A program made the position numbers and the translations under genes. Under the pieces are notes generated by a model. That model saw only the letters and a program-made list of their open reading frames with translations. It was not told the origin of the DNA and ran no database searches. From the NCBI RefSeq assembly GCF_019237615.1, contig NZ_JAFAGT010000060.1, forward strand, positions 62,001 to 126,000: DNA of 64,000 nt, in the 5' to 3' direction. This DNA comes from Roseateles sp. (lineage in GTDB: Bacteria > Pseudomonadota > Gammaproteobacteria > Burkholderiales > Burkholderiaceae_C). Positions 28,502-36,760 of the stretch are shown piece after piece; the first letter of the stretch is position 1; the number at the start of each line of letters is the position of its first letter.

Positions 28502-31192
28502 TCAGTCCAGCACGAAAACCGCCGCGCTGCGGGCCGGCACCTCGAATCGGCCGGCCCGGAAGCGCGCCCCGTCGCGCACACGCGCATCGGCGCCGTGGCG
28601 CTGCACGGGGTGCAGCACCCAGCGCGCCGCGGCCTCGGCCGGCAGCGCCAGCGCCTGCGCGGTCGGCGCGACATTGATGAGGGTCAGCACCGCCCGGTAC
28701 CCACCCAAGCCTCGGCCGTCGATGCGCGTGGCGACCAGCACCGGGTTCTGGCCGGCGCCGCTGCCGGGGAAGCTGACGCGCTTACCGATCTCCGCCGCGC
28801 TCTGCAGGCGCAGCAGCGGCGTGCCGGCGCGTATCTTCAGCAGGTCGCGGAAGACGTCCCGCGCCCAGACGATTTCGGCCGGTCCGGGGGCTATGGCGGG
28901 GTTGGCCAGGCGCTCGCGGGCCAGCGCCCAGTCGTGGCCGTCCTTGCCGTAGTTGTCCTGCCGGGGCGGCAGGCCGCTGCCGAAGTGGTTGCTCCGGTAG
29001 CTCCAGTCCAGCCGGTTGAACCAGTCGCCGCTGTCGTAGCTGTTGCGGTCCAGGCTCTTGCTGCGCAGGATGTCCTGGCCGGCATGGAAGTACGCGACAC
29101 CCTGGCTGAAGGCGACCAGGGCGGCGCCCAGCACCTGCACGCGTGCGCGGTCCTCGCGCGAGGTGGACAGCGGCAGCTTGAGCGCGTTGACGTCGAAAAG
29201 CGTCTGGTTGTCGTGGTTCTCGACGTAGTTGACGACCTCGCCCGGCTCCGACGCGAAGCCGGCGGGCTGGTCGCCATAGGGAATGGCGTCCATGCGCCGG
29301 GTCTCGCCGCGCCAAGTCGTCAGCTCGAAGCCGCGCAGCGAGCCGGCCAGGCCGACGCGGATCATGTCGGCCGCCGCGAGCAGTTCCTCGGGCCCGGCCG
29401 CGGCCAGCGCGTTGGGCGCGTAGACCAGCCCGTTGAGCCAGCCCTGGCGGCGCACACTGTCATCGCCGCCCTCGCCCGCCGAGCCGCCGCGGGCCGCGTC
29501 GCGCGCGCGGTCGCTGAAGCTGGCAATGCCGCTGCCGTTCAGGCTCAGCTGCGATGCCTGCACGAAGCGCGCGCCATGGGCCACCTCGCCGAAGTTCCAG
29601 CCCTCGCCCAGCAGTTGCACCGGCCGGCCGGCCTCGGCGTCAACCCGCCGCTGCAGCCTCTGCATAGCCTCGCGCGGCTGGTGGCCCATCAGGTCGAAGC
29701 GCATGGAGTCGATGTGGTACTCGCGCACCCACAGCGCCGCCGAGTCGATCATCAGCTTGGCCATCATGCGGTGCTCGGTGGCAGTGTTGTCGCAGCAGGT
29801 GGAGCGCTCGATCTCGCCGCGGGCGTCGAGGCGGTGGTAGTAGCCCGGCACGAGGCGGTCCAGCACCGACTTGCGGGCCTGGCCGGCGGCGGCCATGTGG
29901 TTGTAGACCATGTCCATGCCCACGCGCAGGCCTGCCCGGTGCAGGGCCATGACCATCTGGCGGAACTCGACGACGCGCCTGAGCGGGTCGGTCGCATAGC
30001 TGCCCTCGGGTGCGTTGAAGTGCCAGGGGTCGTAGCCCCAGTTGAAGCAGTCTTCGGCGGCCAGGGCCATGACGGCGGCCTGCTGGGCCTCGCTGTCGGC
30101 AGGCGCGTCGGGCACCTTGGGCGTCCTGCATCCGCGCTCGGGCACGCTGGCGATGTCGAAGACGGGCAGCAGGTGCACGTCGGTCAGGCCCGCCTTCGCG
30201 AGTGCCTTCAGGTGCCGCATGCCCTGGGATGCGGCTTCGGTGAAGGCCAGGTACTTGCCGCGCCAGGCCGGGCGCACGCTGGCGTCGGCGATGGAGAAGT
30301 CGCGCACGTGCAGCTCGTAGATGATCTGGTCGGTCGCGGCCTTCACGCGGCCGGGCCGCGGCGCCTGGTCCCAGCCGCGGGGCTTGAGCGCGGGCGAAGC
30401 CAGGTCGGCGACGACGCTGAGCCGCGAATCGGCCGTCAGCGCGACGGAGTAGGGATCGGTGACGAGATTGAGCACGCGGCCATGGGTGGGCGTGACGACG
30501 TCGACCAGATAGCGGTAGGCCTGGCCGCCAAGGTCGCCCTCGAGTTCGGCGCGCCAGACACCCGTGGCGGGGTCCAGGCGCATCGCCTCGGCGGCGACGG
30601 CCGGCGCTTCGGGATCGGCATGGCGGCACACCATGACTCGCCGGGCCGTCGGCGCCCAGACGGCGAAGCGGGTCTGGGCCCGCGCCCGATGGGCGCCCAG
30701 GTCGTCGACCTGCTCGGCCGCGGCGTAGAGATCGTCCAGCGCGCCAGCGATCTGGATGCCCGTCGCGGCGATGACACGGCCGTCCTCCGCCTCGTGTACC
30801 AGCAGCAACTGCTCGCGCAGCAGCTCTGCGACCGGCACGCCGGCCGGCACCGCGAAGCGCGGTCCGGCGCCGATGAAGCGCAGGCGCTCCGGCGGCGCGG
30901 CCGCGCTCGGCTGCAAGGCCACTGCACCGTCGGCCCCCACCACCCCCTCGCCCACCGTGGCGCGCAGGCCTGCCGCATGCGCGTGATGCAGGCGCACCTG
31001 CTCGCCGGGCTGCAGCACCAGCCCCGGCCATTGCAGCCGGTGACCGTCCAACCAGTAGGCCTCGGCGACGGGTCGCACGGCGGCGGCCGGCGTGGGCACT
31101 TCGGCATTGCAGTCGTCGAGATCGGCCGCGCGCGCCGCGCCGGCGACCAGTGCCAGGCCCAGCAGCACCGGCAGCAGGTGACGAAGTGGCAT
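28502..31192 (-). CDS. Exported pullulanase-type GH13 alpha-1,6-glucosidase
   Basis: This enzyme cleaves alpha-1,6 branch links of pullulan, amylopectin or limit dextrins outside the cytoplasm. The 896-residue precursor has a Sec signal (MPLRHLLPVLLGLALVAGAA, cleavage near residue 22), an N-terminal beta region, a CBM48-like domain (about 172-258, TRFAVWAPTARRVMVCRHAD) and the GH13 barrel. The pullulanase signature FNWGYDPWHFNAPEGSYA is present. Catalytic residues are Asp500 (SMRFDLMGH), Glu530 (LLGEGWNFGE) and the Asp of YVENHDNQTLFD. AGGAG lies six bases before the ATG. It is divergent from the amylase at 31346, with two candidate glucan operators between them. It has no lipobox, so it should be periplasmic or secreted. 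Confidence 0.94.
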   Translation of the reverse strand: MPLRHLLPVLLGLALVAGAARAADLDDCNAEVPTPAAAVRPVAEAYWLDGHRLQWPGLVLQPGEQVRLHHAHAAGLRATVGEGVVGADGAVALQPSAAAPPERLRFIGAGPRFAVPAGVPVAELLREQLLLVHEAEDGRVIAATGIQIAGALDDLYAAAEQVDDLGAHRARAQTRFAVWAPTARRVMVCRHADPEAPAVAAEAMRLDPATGVWRAELEGDLGGQAYRYLVDVVTPTHGRVLNLVTDPYSVALTADSRLSVVADLASPALKPRGWDQAPRPGRVKAATDQIIYELHVRDFSIADASVRPAWRGKYLAFTEAASQGMRHLKALAKAGLTDVHLLPVFDIASVPERGCRTPKVPDAPADSEAQQAAVMALAAEDCFNWGYDPWHFNAPEGSYATDPLRRVVEFRQMVMALHRAGLRVGMDMVYNHMAAAGQARKSVLDRLVPGYYHRLDARGEIERSTCCDNTATEHRMMAKLMIDSAALWVREYHIDSMRFDLMGHQPREAMQRLQRRVDAEAGRPVQLLGEGWNFGEVAHGARFVQASQLSLNGSGIASFSDRARDAARGGSAGEGGDDSVRRQGWLNGLVYAPNALAAAGPEELLAAADMIRVGLAGSLRGFELTTWRGETRRMDAIPYGDQPAGFASEPGEVVNYVENHDNQTLFDVNALKLPLSTSREDRARVQVLGAALVAFSQGVAYFHAGQDILRSKSLDRNSYDSGDWFNRLDWSYRSNHFGSGLPPRQDNYGKDGHDWALARERLANPAIAPGPAEIVWARDVFRDLLKIRAGTPLLRLQSAAEIGKRVSFPGSGAGQNPVLVATRIDGRGLGGYRAVLTLINVAPTAQALALPAEAAARWVLHPVQRHGADARVRDGARFRAGRFEVPARSAAVFVLD

Positions 31193-31218
31193 GCATGTCT
31201 CCTTGTTATTGCCTCAAT

Positions 31219-31233
31219 AGTAGCAAAACTACA
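31219..31233. promoter_or_regulatory. Candidate alpha-glucan operator 1 (AGTAGCAAAACTACA)
   Basis: Reverse complement TGTAGTTTTGCTACT. It shares the GTAG-N5-CTAC core with seven other sites in the window. It is 26 bp upstream of the pullulanase ATG, where a bound repressor would block transcription. Confidence 0.65.
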
Positions 31234-31295
31234 TCAATGGAAACCATGGTGTAGAACATGCTCGGCATGGCGCTATTCTTCGACGACATTTGTTT

Positions 31296-31310
31296 GGTAG
31301 TTTGATTACA
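31296..31310. promoter_or_regulatory. Candidate alpha-glucan operator 2 (GGTAGTTTGATTACA)
   Basis: Matches TGTAGTTTGACTACA (the site at 45151) at 13 of 15 positions. It lies 35 bp upstream of the ATG of the amylase at 31346, in an AT-richer patch that probably holds its promoter. Confidence 0.65.
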
Positions 31311-31345
31311 CAGACGACTTCGACAGCCGTTTTGCCGCCACCGCC

Positions 31346-32941
31346 ATGCACAAGATGCTTTTGCCCGCCCTCGCGCTTGCCGCCGCCGGTCTCGCGCAGG
31401 CCCAGATCGACACCCGCGCGGTCCCCGCCCAGCCGCAGGCGAGCACGCTGCCAGCGAACTGGCAGCACGGCGTCTTCATGGAGGTCTTCGTGCGCGGCTA
31501 CCAGGACAGTGACGGCGATGGCATCGGCGACCTGCGCGGCCTGACCCGGCGCCTGGACTATCTGCAGAAGCTGGGCATCAGCGGCCTGTGGCTGATGCCC
31601 ATCACCGCCAGCTCGGACCACGATCATGGCTACGCAACGACGGACTACCGCGGCATCGAGCCGCAGTACGGCACGCTGGCCGACTTCGACGCGCTGATCC
31701 GCGAGGCCCACAAGCGCGGCATAGGCATCGTCATGGACTACGTCATCAATCACGCGTCCTGGCAGTTCCCGCCGTTCCAGCAGGCCGTGGCGGACCGCGC
31801 AAGCCCCTGGCGCAGCTGGTTCGTCTGGAACCCAGACCCTGGCCCGGGCTGGGACATCTGGGGCAAGTTTCCCTGGTACGACGCAGCGTGGCAGCCGTGG
31901 ACGTGGACCGGCGAGTGGAAGGACCTGCCGCCCATCAAGCCCGGCTCGCCGGACATCTTCTTCGGCACCTTCGGGCCCCACATGCCCGACTTCAACCTGC
32001 GCAACCCGGAGGTGGTCCGCTATCACGAGGACTCGCTGCGCTTCTGGCTGAACCGCGGCCTGGACGGCTACCGGCTGGACGCCGTGCCCCACCTGATCGA
32101 GAACAGCGCCAAGGACTGGAACGACCAGCCCGAGAGCCGCGCGCTGACCAGGCAATTCCAGGACCTCATCAAGAGCTACCCCGGCCGCTACGTCGTCTGC
32201 GAGGCCACGGCCGAGCCCATCGCCTACGGCAATCCAGAGCTGTGTGGCGGCGCCTTCGCGTTCAACCAGAACTACGAGCTGATGAAGGCGGCAAAGGGCG
32301 ATGCAACGGCCGTGCAGAAGGTGGCCGACTACTACCGGAGCATGTCGCCCACGATGGCGACCTTCCTGCACAACCACGACATCTTCACCGGCCAGCGCGT
32401 CTGGGACCAGTTGCACGGCGACGAGGCCCGCTACCGGCTGGCGGCGGCGAGCTATCTGCTGCTGCCGGGCACGCCCTTCGTCTACTACGGCGAGGAGATA
32501 GGCCAGGCCGGCATAGACGGCAGGCACGACGAGCCGCTGCGCGCGCCCATGAGCTGGACACCCTCCGGCGGGTTCACCACCGCGGCCCAGCCCTTCCGCC
32601 CGCTGTCGCTGAACCGCAGCCGTCACAACGCCGAGAGCCAGCAGCGTGACCCGGACTCGCTGTTCAACTTCTACCGAAAGCTGATCGCGTTGCGCCGCGC
32701 GTCGCCGGCGCTGACGCTGGGCCGCTACGAGGCCGACCAGGTCGACGGCCAGCTGTGGCACTTCCAGCGCGTTCACGGCGGCGAGCGCGTCCTCGTCGCC
32801 ATCAACTACGGCGACACGCCGGCCGCCCTCGAGTTGCCGGCCGGCGCGCGGATGCTGCATCCCAAGCCCGGCGCCGCCGCGCCGGGCCGCACGACGCTGC
32901 CGCCGCTGTCCGTGCGCATCTACCGGCTGGCCGCGCGATGA
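31346..32941 (+). CDS. Exported GH13 alpha-amylase / oligosaccharide glucosidase
   Basis: This 531-residue precursor has a Sec signal (MHKMLLPALALAAAGLAQAQ, cleavage near residue 20). The GH13 barrel follows with VFVRGYQDSDGDGIGDLRGL (the calcium/loop motif of the oligo-glucosidase-like amylases), MDYVINHASW, the nucleophile Asp245 (LDGYRLDAVPHL), acid/base Glu286 (YVVCEATAEP) and Asp345 (FLHNHDIFTG). It should cut alpha-1,4 links of maltodextrins in the periplasm or outside. It is divergent from pullulanase and its stop overlaps the next gene's ATG (ATGA at 32938-32941). Operator 2 lies just upstream. The exact product pattern is not predictable here. Confidence 0.93.
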   Translation: MHKMLLPALALAAAGLAQAQIDTRAVPAQPQASTLPANWQHGVFMEVFVRGYQDSDGDGIGDLRGLTRRLDYLQKLGISGLWLMPITASSDHDHGYATTDYRGIEPQYGTLADFDALIREAHKRGIGIVMDYVINHASWQFPPFQQAVADRASPWRSWFVWNPDPGPGWDIWGKFPWYDAAWQPWTWTGEWKDLPPIKPGSPDIFFGTFGPHMPDFNLRNPEVVRYHEDSLRFWLNRGLDGYRLDAVPHLIENSAKDWNDQPESRALTRQFQDLIKSYPGRYVVCEATAEPIAYGNPELCGGAFAFNQNYELMKAAKGDATAVQKVADYYRSMSPTMATFLHNHDIFTGQRVWDQLHGDEARYRLAAASYLLLPGTPFVYYGEEIGQAGIDGRHDEPLRAPMSWTPSGGFTTAAQPFRPLSLNRSRHNAESQQRDPDSLFNFYRKLIALRRASPALTLGRYEADQVDGQLWHFQRVHGGERVLVAINYGDTPAALELPAGARMLHPKPGAAAPGRTTLPPLSVRIYRLAAR

Positions 32942-34779
32942 AGCCCCTGATCACCCTTGCCACCGCCCTGCTGATGACCCTGCCCACGCTGGCCGCCGAG
33001 ACCAGCCCTGCCCCCCACCGCGTCGAACCGCCCAACTGGTGGATCGGCATGCGCGACAGCTCGCTGCAGCTGATGATCCACGGCGCCGGCATCGCCGATG
33101 CCAAGCCCGTGCTGGCGCCCTACCCCGGCGTCACGCTGAAGGCCAGCCACCGCGCGACCAGCCCCAACTACCTGTTCGTGGACCTCGACGTCACGCCCGG
33201 CGCCAGGCCGGGGGAGCTGACGCTGAGCGTGGGCAGCCAGACGCTGCGCTACCCGCTGCTGGCTCGCGACCCGGGCTCGGCCGGGCGCCAGGGCTTCGGC
33301 CCCGGGGACGCGATCTACCTGGTCGTGCCGGACCGTTTCGCCAAGGGCGCCGACCTGGGCCGGGCCGGCATGAAGGAAGGCGTCGACCGCGGCAACCCCA
33401 ACGGCCGCCATGGCGGCGACCTGGCCGGCCTGCGCCGCCGCCTGGACTACATCGCCGGTCTGGGGTTCACGCAGGTCTGGCCCACGCCGCTGATCGCGAA
33501 CGACAGTGACCAGTACAGCTACCACGGCTATGCGGCAACGGACTTCTACAAGATAGACCCGCGCTTCGGCACGAACGACGACTTCGGCGCCTTCGTGGCC
33601 GAGGCTCGGGCCAGGGGCCTGGGCGTCATCCAGGATGTGGTGTTGAACCACATCGGCATCAACCATGGGTGGATGGCCGACCTGCCCGCGCCGGACTGGG
33701 TCAACCAATGGCCGCAGGGCTATATGGAGACGCACCACGCGCGCATGACGCTGCAAGACCCCTACGCTGCGCCCAGCGACCGCTTGCGCTTCACCGACGG
33801 CTGGTTCGTGCCCGGCATGCCCGACCTGAACCAGCGCCGGCCGGAGCTGGCGACCTATCTGACGCAGATGACGTTGTGGTGGATAGAGCGATACGGCCTG
33901 TCGGGCCTGCGCACCGACACCTACTCCTACTCCGACCGCGACTTCCTGAGCCGCTGGTCGGCCCGCGTGATGCAGGAGTACCCGCGGCTCAACATCGTCG
34001 GCGAGGAATGGAGCGCGCACCCGGCCGTCGTTGCCTATTGGCAGCGAGGCAAACGCAACCACGACGGCTATGTGTCGTCGACGCCCAGCATGATGGACTT
34101 CCCGATGAATTCGAGCCTGCTGGCCGCGTTGACCGAGGGCGACGGTGCCTTCACCGGGCTGACCCGGCTCCACGAAGGCCTGGCGCACGACTTCGTCTAC
34201 CCCGACCCGGCCAACCTCGTGCTGTTCGACGGCAATCACGACACGCCGCGGCTGTTCTCGCTGCTCAGGCGCGACGTGGGCCTGGCGAAGATCGCACTGG
34301 CCTACATCGCCACCACGCGCCGCATCCCCCAGCTGTTCTATGGCAGCGAGATCCTGATGGAGAGCCCCGTCGAGCGCGACGACGGCAAGGTTCGCAGCGA
34401 CATGCCGGGCGGCTGGCCCGGCGACCAGGTCAACGCCTTCACCGGCGCCGGCCTGACGGCCGAACAGCGCGACATGCAGGACTGGGTGCGTCGCCTCTTC
34501 AGCTGGCGCAAGGGCGAACGCCTCATCCACGACGGCGCGCTGATGCAGTACGCCCCGGTGGACGGCGTCTATGTGTTCTTCCGCTACGACGCGAACCGCA
34601 CGGTCATGGTGGTGTTGAACAAGACGGACAGGCCGGTGGCCGTGCCCATCGCCCGGTTCCCGGAGCGCGTGGCCGCCGGTGCGCGGGCGCGCGACGTGCT
34701 CAGCGGCGAGCTGCAGACCTTGGGCGAACGCCTGATCGCACCGGCGCGCAGGCCGTTGATCCTGGACATCGAGCGCTGA
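32938..34779 (+). CDS. Exported cyclomaltodextrinase/neopullulanase-like GH13 enzyme
   Basis: This 613-residue precursor (signal MKPLITLATALLMTLPTLAA) starts with a beta-sandwich that resembles the cyclomaltodextrinase N-terminal domain (residues about 24-105, VEPPNWWIGMRDSSLQLMIH). A GH13 barrel follows: YLVVPDRFAKG, IQDVVLNHIGINHGW, nucleophile Asp327 (LSGLRTDTYSYSD), acid/base Glu356 (IVGEEW) and Asp435 (LFDGNHDTPRLF). Relatives, including the SusA type, hydrolyse cyclodextrins, pullulan or maltodextrins in the periplasm. Its ATG overlaps the upstream amylase stop by four bases, fixing the start and showing co-translation. Confidence 0.92.
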   Translation: MKPLITLATALLMTLPTLAAETSPAPHRVEPPNWWIGMRDSSLQLMIHGAGIADAKPVLAPYPGVTLKASHRATSPNYLFVDLDVTPGARPGELTLSVGSQTLRYPLLARDPGSAGRQGFGPGDAIYLVVPDRFAKGADLGRAGMKEGVDRGNPNGRHGGDLAGLRRRLDYIAGLGFTQVWPTPLIANDSDQYSYHGYAATDFYKIDPRFGTNDDFGAFVAEARARGLGVIQDVVLNHIGINHGWMADLPAPDWVNQWPQGYMETHHARMTLQDPYAAPSDRLRFTDGWFVPGMPDLNQRRPELATYLTQMTLWWIERYGLSGLRTDTYSYSDRDFLSRWSARVMQEYPRLNIVGEEWSAHPAVVAYWQRGKRNHDGYVSSTPSMMDFPMNSSLLAALTEGDGAFTGLTRLHEGLAHDFVYPDPANLVLFDGNHDTPRLFSLLRRDVGLAKIALAYIATTRRIPQLFYGSEILMESPVERDDGKVRSDMPGGWPGDQVNAFTGAGLTAEQRDMQDWVRRLFSWRKGERLIHDGALMQYAPVDGVYVFFRYDANRTVMVVLNKTDRPVAVPIARFPERVAAGARARDVLSGELQTLGERLIAPARRPLILDIER

Positions 34780-34786
34780 AGCACCC

Positions 34787-34813
34787 TTGCCGTCGGGGCA
34801 CACCGCCTAGAAT
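34787..34813 (+). promoter_or_regulatory. Possible promoter of the GNAT-Rnk gene
   Basis: TTGCCG at 34787 and TAGAAT at 34808 could form a -35/-10 pair, but the 15-bp spacer is short. It lies about 80 bp before the ATG at 34890, in the 110-bp gap after the cyclomaltodextrinase gene. Weak. Confidence 0.28.
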
Positions 34814-34889
34814 GCAGGCGTCCCGAAAGAACCGTCGTCGCCATCATGGCCATGAAAGGCTTTCATTCTTGCAACCCGATGTGGTGAAG

Positions 34890-35795
34890 ATGAACAAGCC
34901 TTTCATATCTCTGTGCCCCGAGATCACCCGCGACCACGCATTCACGCTGATGGGCTGGCTGGAGGACGAGAACGTCACCCGCTACCTGAGCGATTCACGC
35001 CACGTCTCGCGGTTCATCGAACAGCTCGTGGGCAGGGTCCAGCTGCCCATCCTGACGCATCTGTTCAACCAGGGCGGCCGGTTCTTCATGGCCTGCGACC
35101 AGCATGACGTGCCCGTGGGTTTTGTCCGCCTCATCAAGACAGGCCCCGACTGGGAGATGGTCCTCGTCATCGGCGACCGCGCCAACTGGGGCCGACATCT
35201 CGGCACCAGCACCATCCGCGAGGCCATGAAGCTGGCCTTCTTCGACATGCGGGCAGAGAAGCTCATCGCCAAGATCCACGCGGACAACACGCGTTCGCTG
35301 AAGGCCTTCCAACGCTGCGGCTTCCAGTTCGCCGGCGAAACTCCGACGCTGAAGACATTTGCCGCCACGCGCGAGCACTGCCTGCCGCTGCTGCGCGAGG
35401 ATCCGGCGACGGATCCGGCCACCATCTACATCACTGAAATCGACAGGATCCGGCTGCGAAGCCTCATCGCGCGCGAGCCAAGCCATGCCGATCTGGCGCA
35501 CGAGGTCGAGCGGGCCATCGTCGTCGCCCCGCAGCAGGTGGCACGCGATGTGGTCACGATGAATTCCAGGGCCAGGCTGCGGCTGGACGACGAGGACATG
35601 GAAGTGACCCTGGTCTACCCGCAGGATGCCGACGACAGCACCGGCAAGCTGTCGGTCTGCTCCCCCATAGGCACCGCGATCCTGGGTTACCGGGAAGGCG
35701 ACGTCATCGACTGGCGTGTGCCCGACAGGACTTGCCGGGTCCGGATCGGGAAACTGCTCTACCAGCCGGAAGCCGAGGGCCACTTCCACCTGTAG
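34890..35795 (+). CDS. GNAT acetyltransferase fused to an Rnk/GreA-type C-terminal domain
   Basis: This 301-residue two-domain protein starts MNKPFISLCPEITRDHAFTL. Residues about 1-165 form a GNAT N-acetyltransferase domain (acetyl-CoA loop near DRANWGRHLGTSTIREAM, then IAKIHADNTRSLKAFQRCGF). Residues about 175-301 match the regulator of nucleoside diphosphate kinase (Rnk), with its GreA/GreB C-terminal-like fold (DVVTMNSRARLRLDDEDMEV, TLVYPQDADDSTGKLSVCSP, IGTAILGYREGD). Rnk binds RNA polymerase in Enterobacteria; the acetyl acceptor here is unknown. The gene has its own spacing and is probably not part of the amylase operon. A GTG three codons upstream is an alternative start. Confidence 0.87.
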   Translation: MNKPFISLCPEITRDHAFTLMGWLEDENVTRYLSDSRHVSRFIEQLVGRVQLPILTHLFNQGGRFFMACDQHDVPVGFVRLIKTGPDWEMVLVIGDRANWGRHLGTSTIREAMKLAFFDMRAEKLIAKIHADNTRSLKAFQRCGFQFAGETPTLKTFAATREHCLPLLREDPATDPATIYITEIDRIRLRSLIAREPSHADLAHEVERAIVVAPQQVARDVVTMNSRARLRLDDEDMEVTLVYPQDADDSTGKLSVCSPIGTAILGYREGDVIDWRVPDRTCRVRIGKLLYQPEAEGHFHL

Positions 35796-36760
35796 AGGGT
35801 GCTGCACTGGCACGATGCCCCCCAGCCGACCAGTGAGTGAGCGACACAGGCCGCCCTGAGGCCGAAATGGAGCGCAGGAGCGCCCCACCCAACCAACGCG
35901 GTGCCGTTCGACGGCAACCACGGCAGCTCCGAGCGCCTCGCTGCGCAAGCCCAACGTTGATGAACCTTCCAACAACGGCTTCGCCATTGACTTCGCGAAT
36001 GAGCCGGCTCGGGTCTTGGGGGAGCGCCCGGAACAACGGCACGGAACCCAACTTCTTGACCACGACACCAGGCTTGCTGAGCTTGGGCACCGCGCGGGCC
36101 AAAGCAGCTCGGCAAGTCGTGACGTTGCGCCTGAACTCAACCACCCTGGGCCGTGCCGCGCTCACACTGAAAGCGCCAAATGTGACCGTCGACGTGGCGG
36201 ACCCCGCCTCGACGGTGTTCACGACGAACTTGCCGGTGTCAGCTTCTCACTTGAAGGAAGCAACGGACTTCTTGGCGGACATCAAGCCTCGACTGCAGCG
36301 CGGTTGGATATTGAGCGTCTATTGCGCCCCATTGTCGATCCCGGCGGCGTGGTCCGGCTGAGGGATCTCGATCGCCTTGGAGAGGGCCTTACTTGCCGGC
36401 GTAGAACGCACCTTGGTGCCCGTCAACGGGCCAGGCTGCTGGCTAGGCGACGGCGCGGCCTGGCGCAGCAGCACAGGTGTTACACGTCTTGATCGCTGGC
36501 GCCCACGTGAAGTCAGAGAAAACCGACATCACCCCAACCACGAAGCCTTGCATCCGCGCGGCTTGCAGCACTCAGCATCCCGGAACCCTCACGAACAAGA
36601 AGAACTTCCCCCGCCCTCGCCACGAAGCAGCGACTCAACCCAATGACGTGAAGCCATGATTATTTTGTGCGTGGCCATCGCCCTGGCAAGAACCTGCCGG
36701 CCTGCGTGGCGTGAGGACGTACGGCTGCGCCGCCCGATCCACTGCAGGCGCGCAGGCAAA
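35796..36760. other. 965-bp region without a confident gene, possible gene relic
   Basis: This lies between the GNAT-Rnk gene and the convergent malQ. Composition is less GC-rich and less codon-biased than the flanks, most clearly at about 36480-36660. The best candidate is a minus-strand frame from about 36222 that includes KPGVVVKKLGSVPLFRALPQ and DPSRLIREVNGEAVVGRFIN, which reads like protein, but then runs into a stretch that does not. Plus-strand frames in the same place show no features. It may be a decayed or transferred small hypothetical gene. No transposase, terminal repeats or RNA gene was recognised. Confidence 0.45.

Noticed and set aside
35940-35965. Integron attC-like core (GTTGGGC/GCCCAAC) in the odd gap
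   Set aside because: Only one 7-bp match; no paired second core at attC distance and no integrase, so chance is likely.
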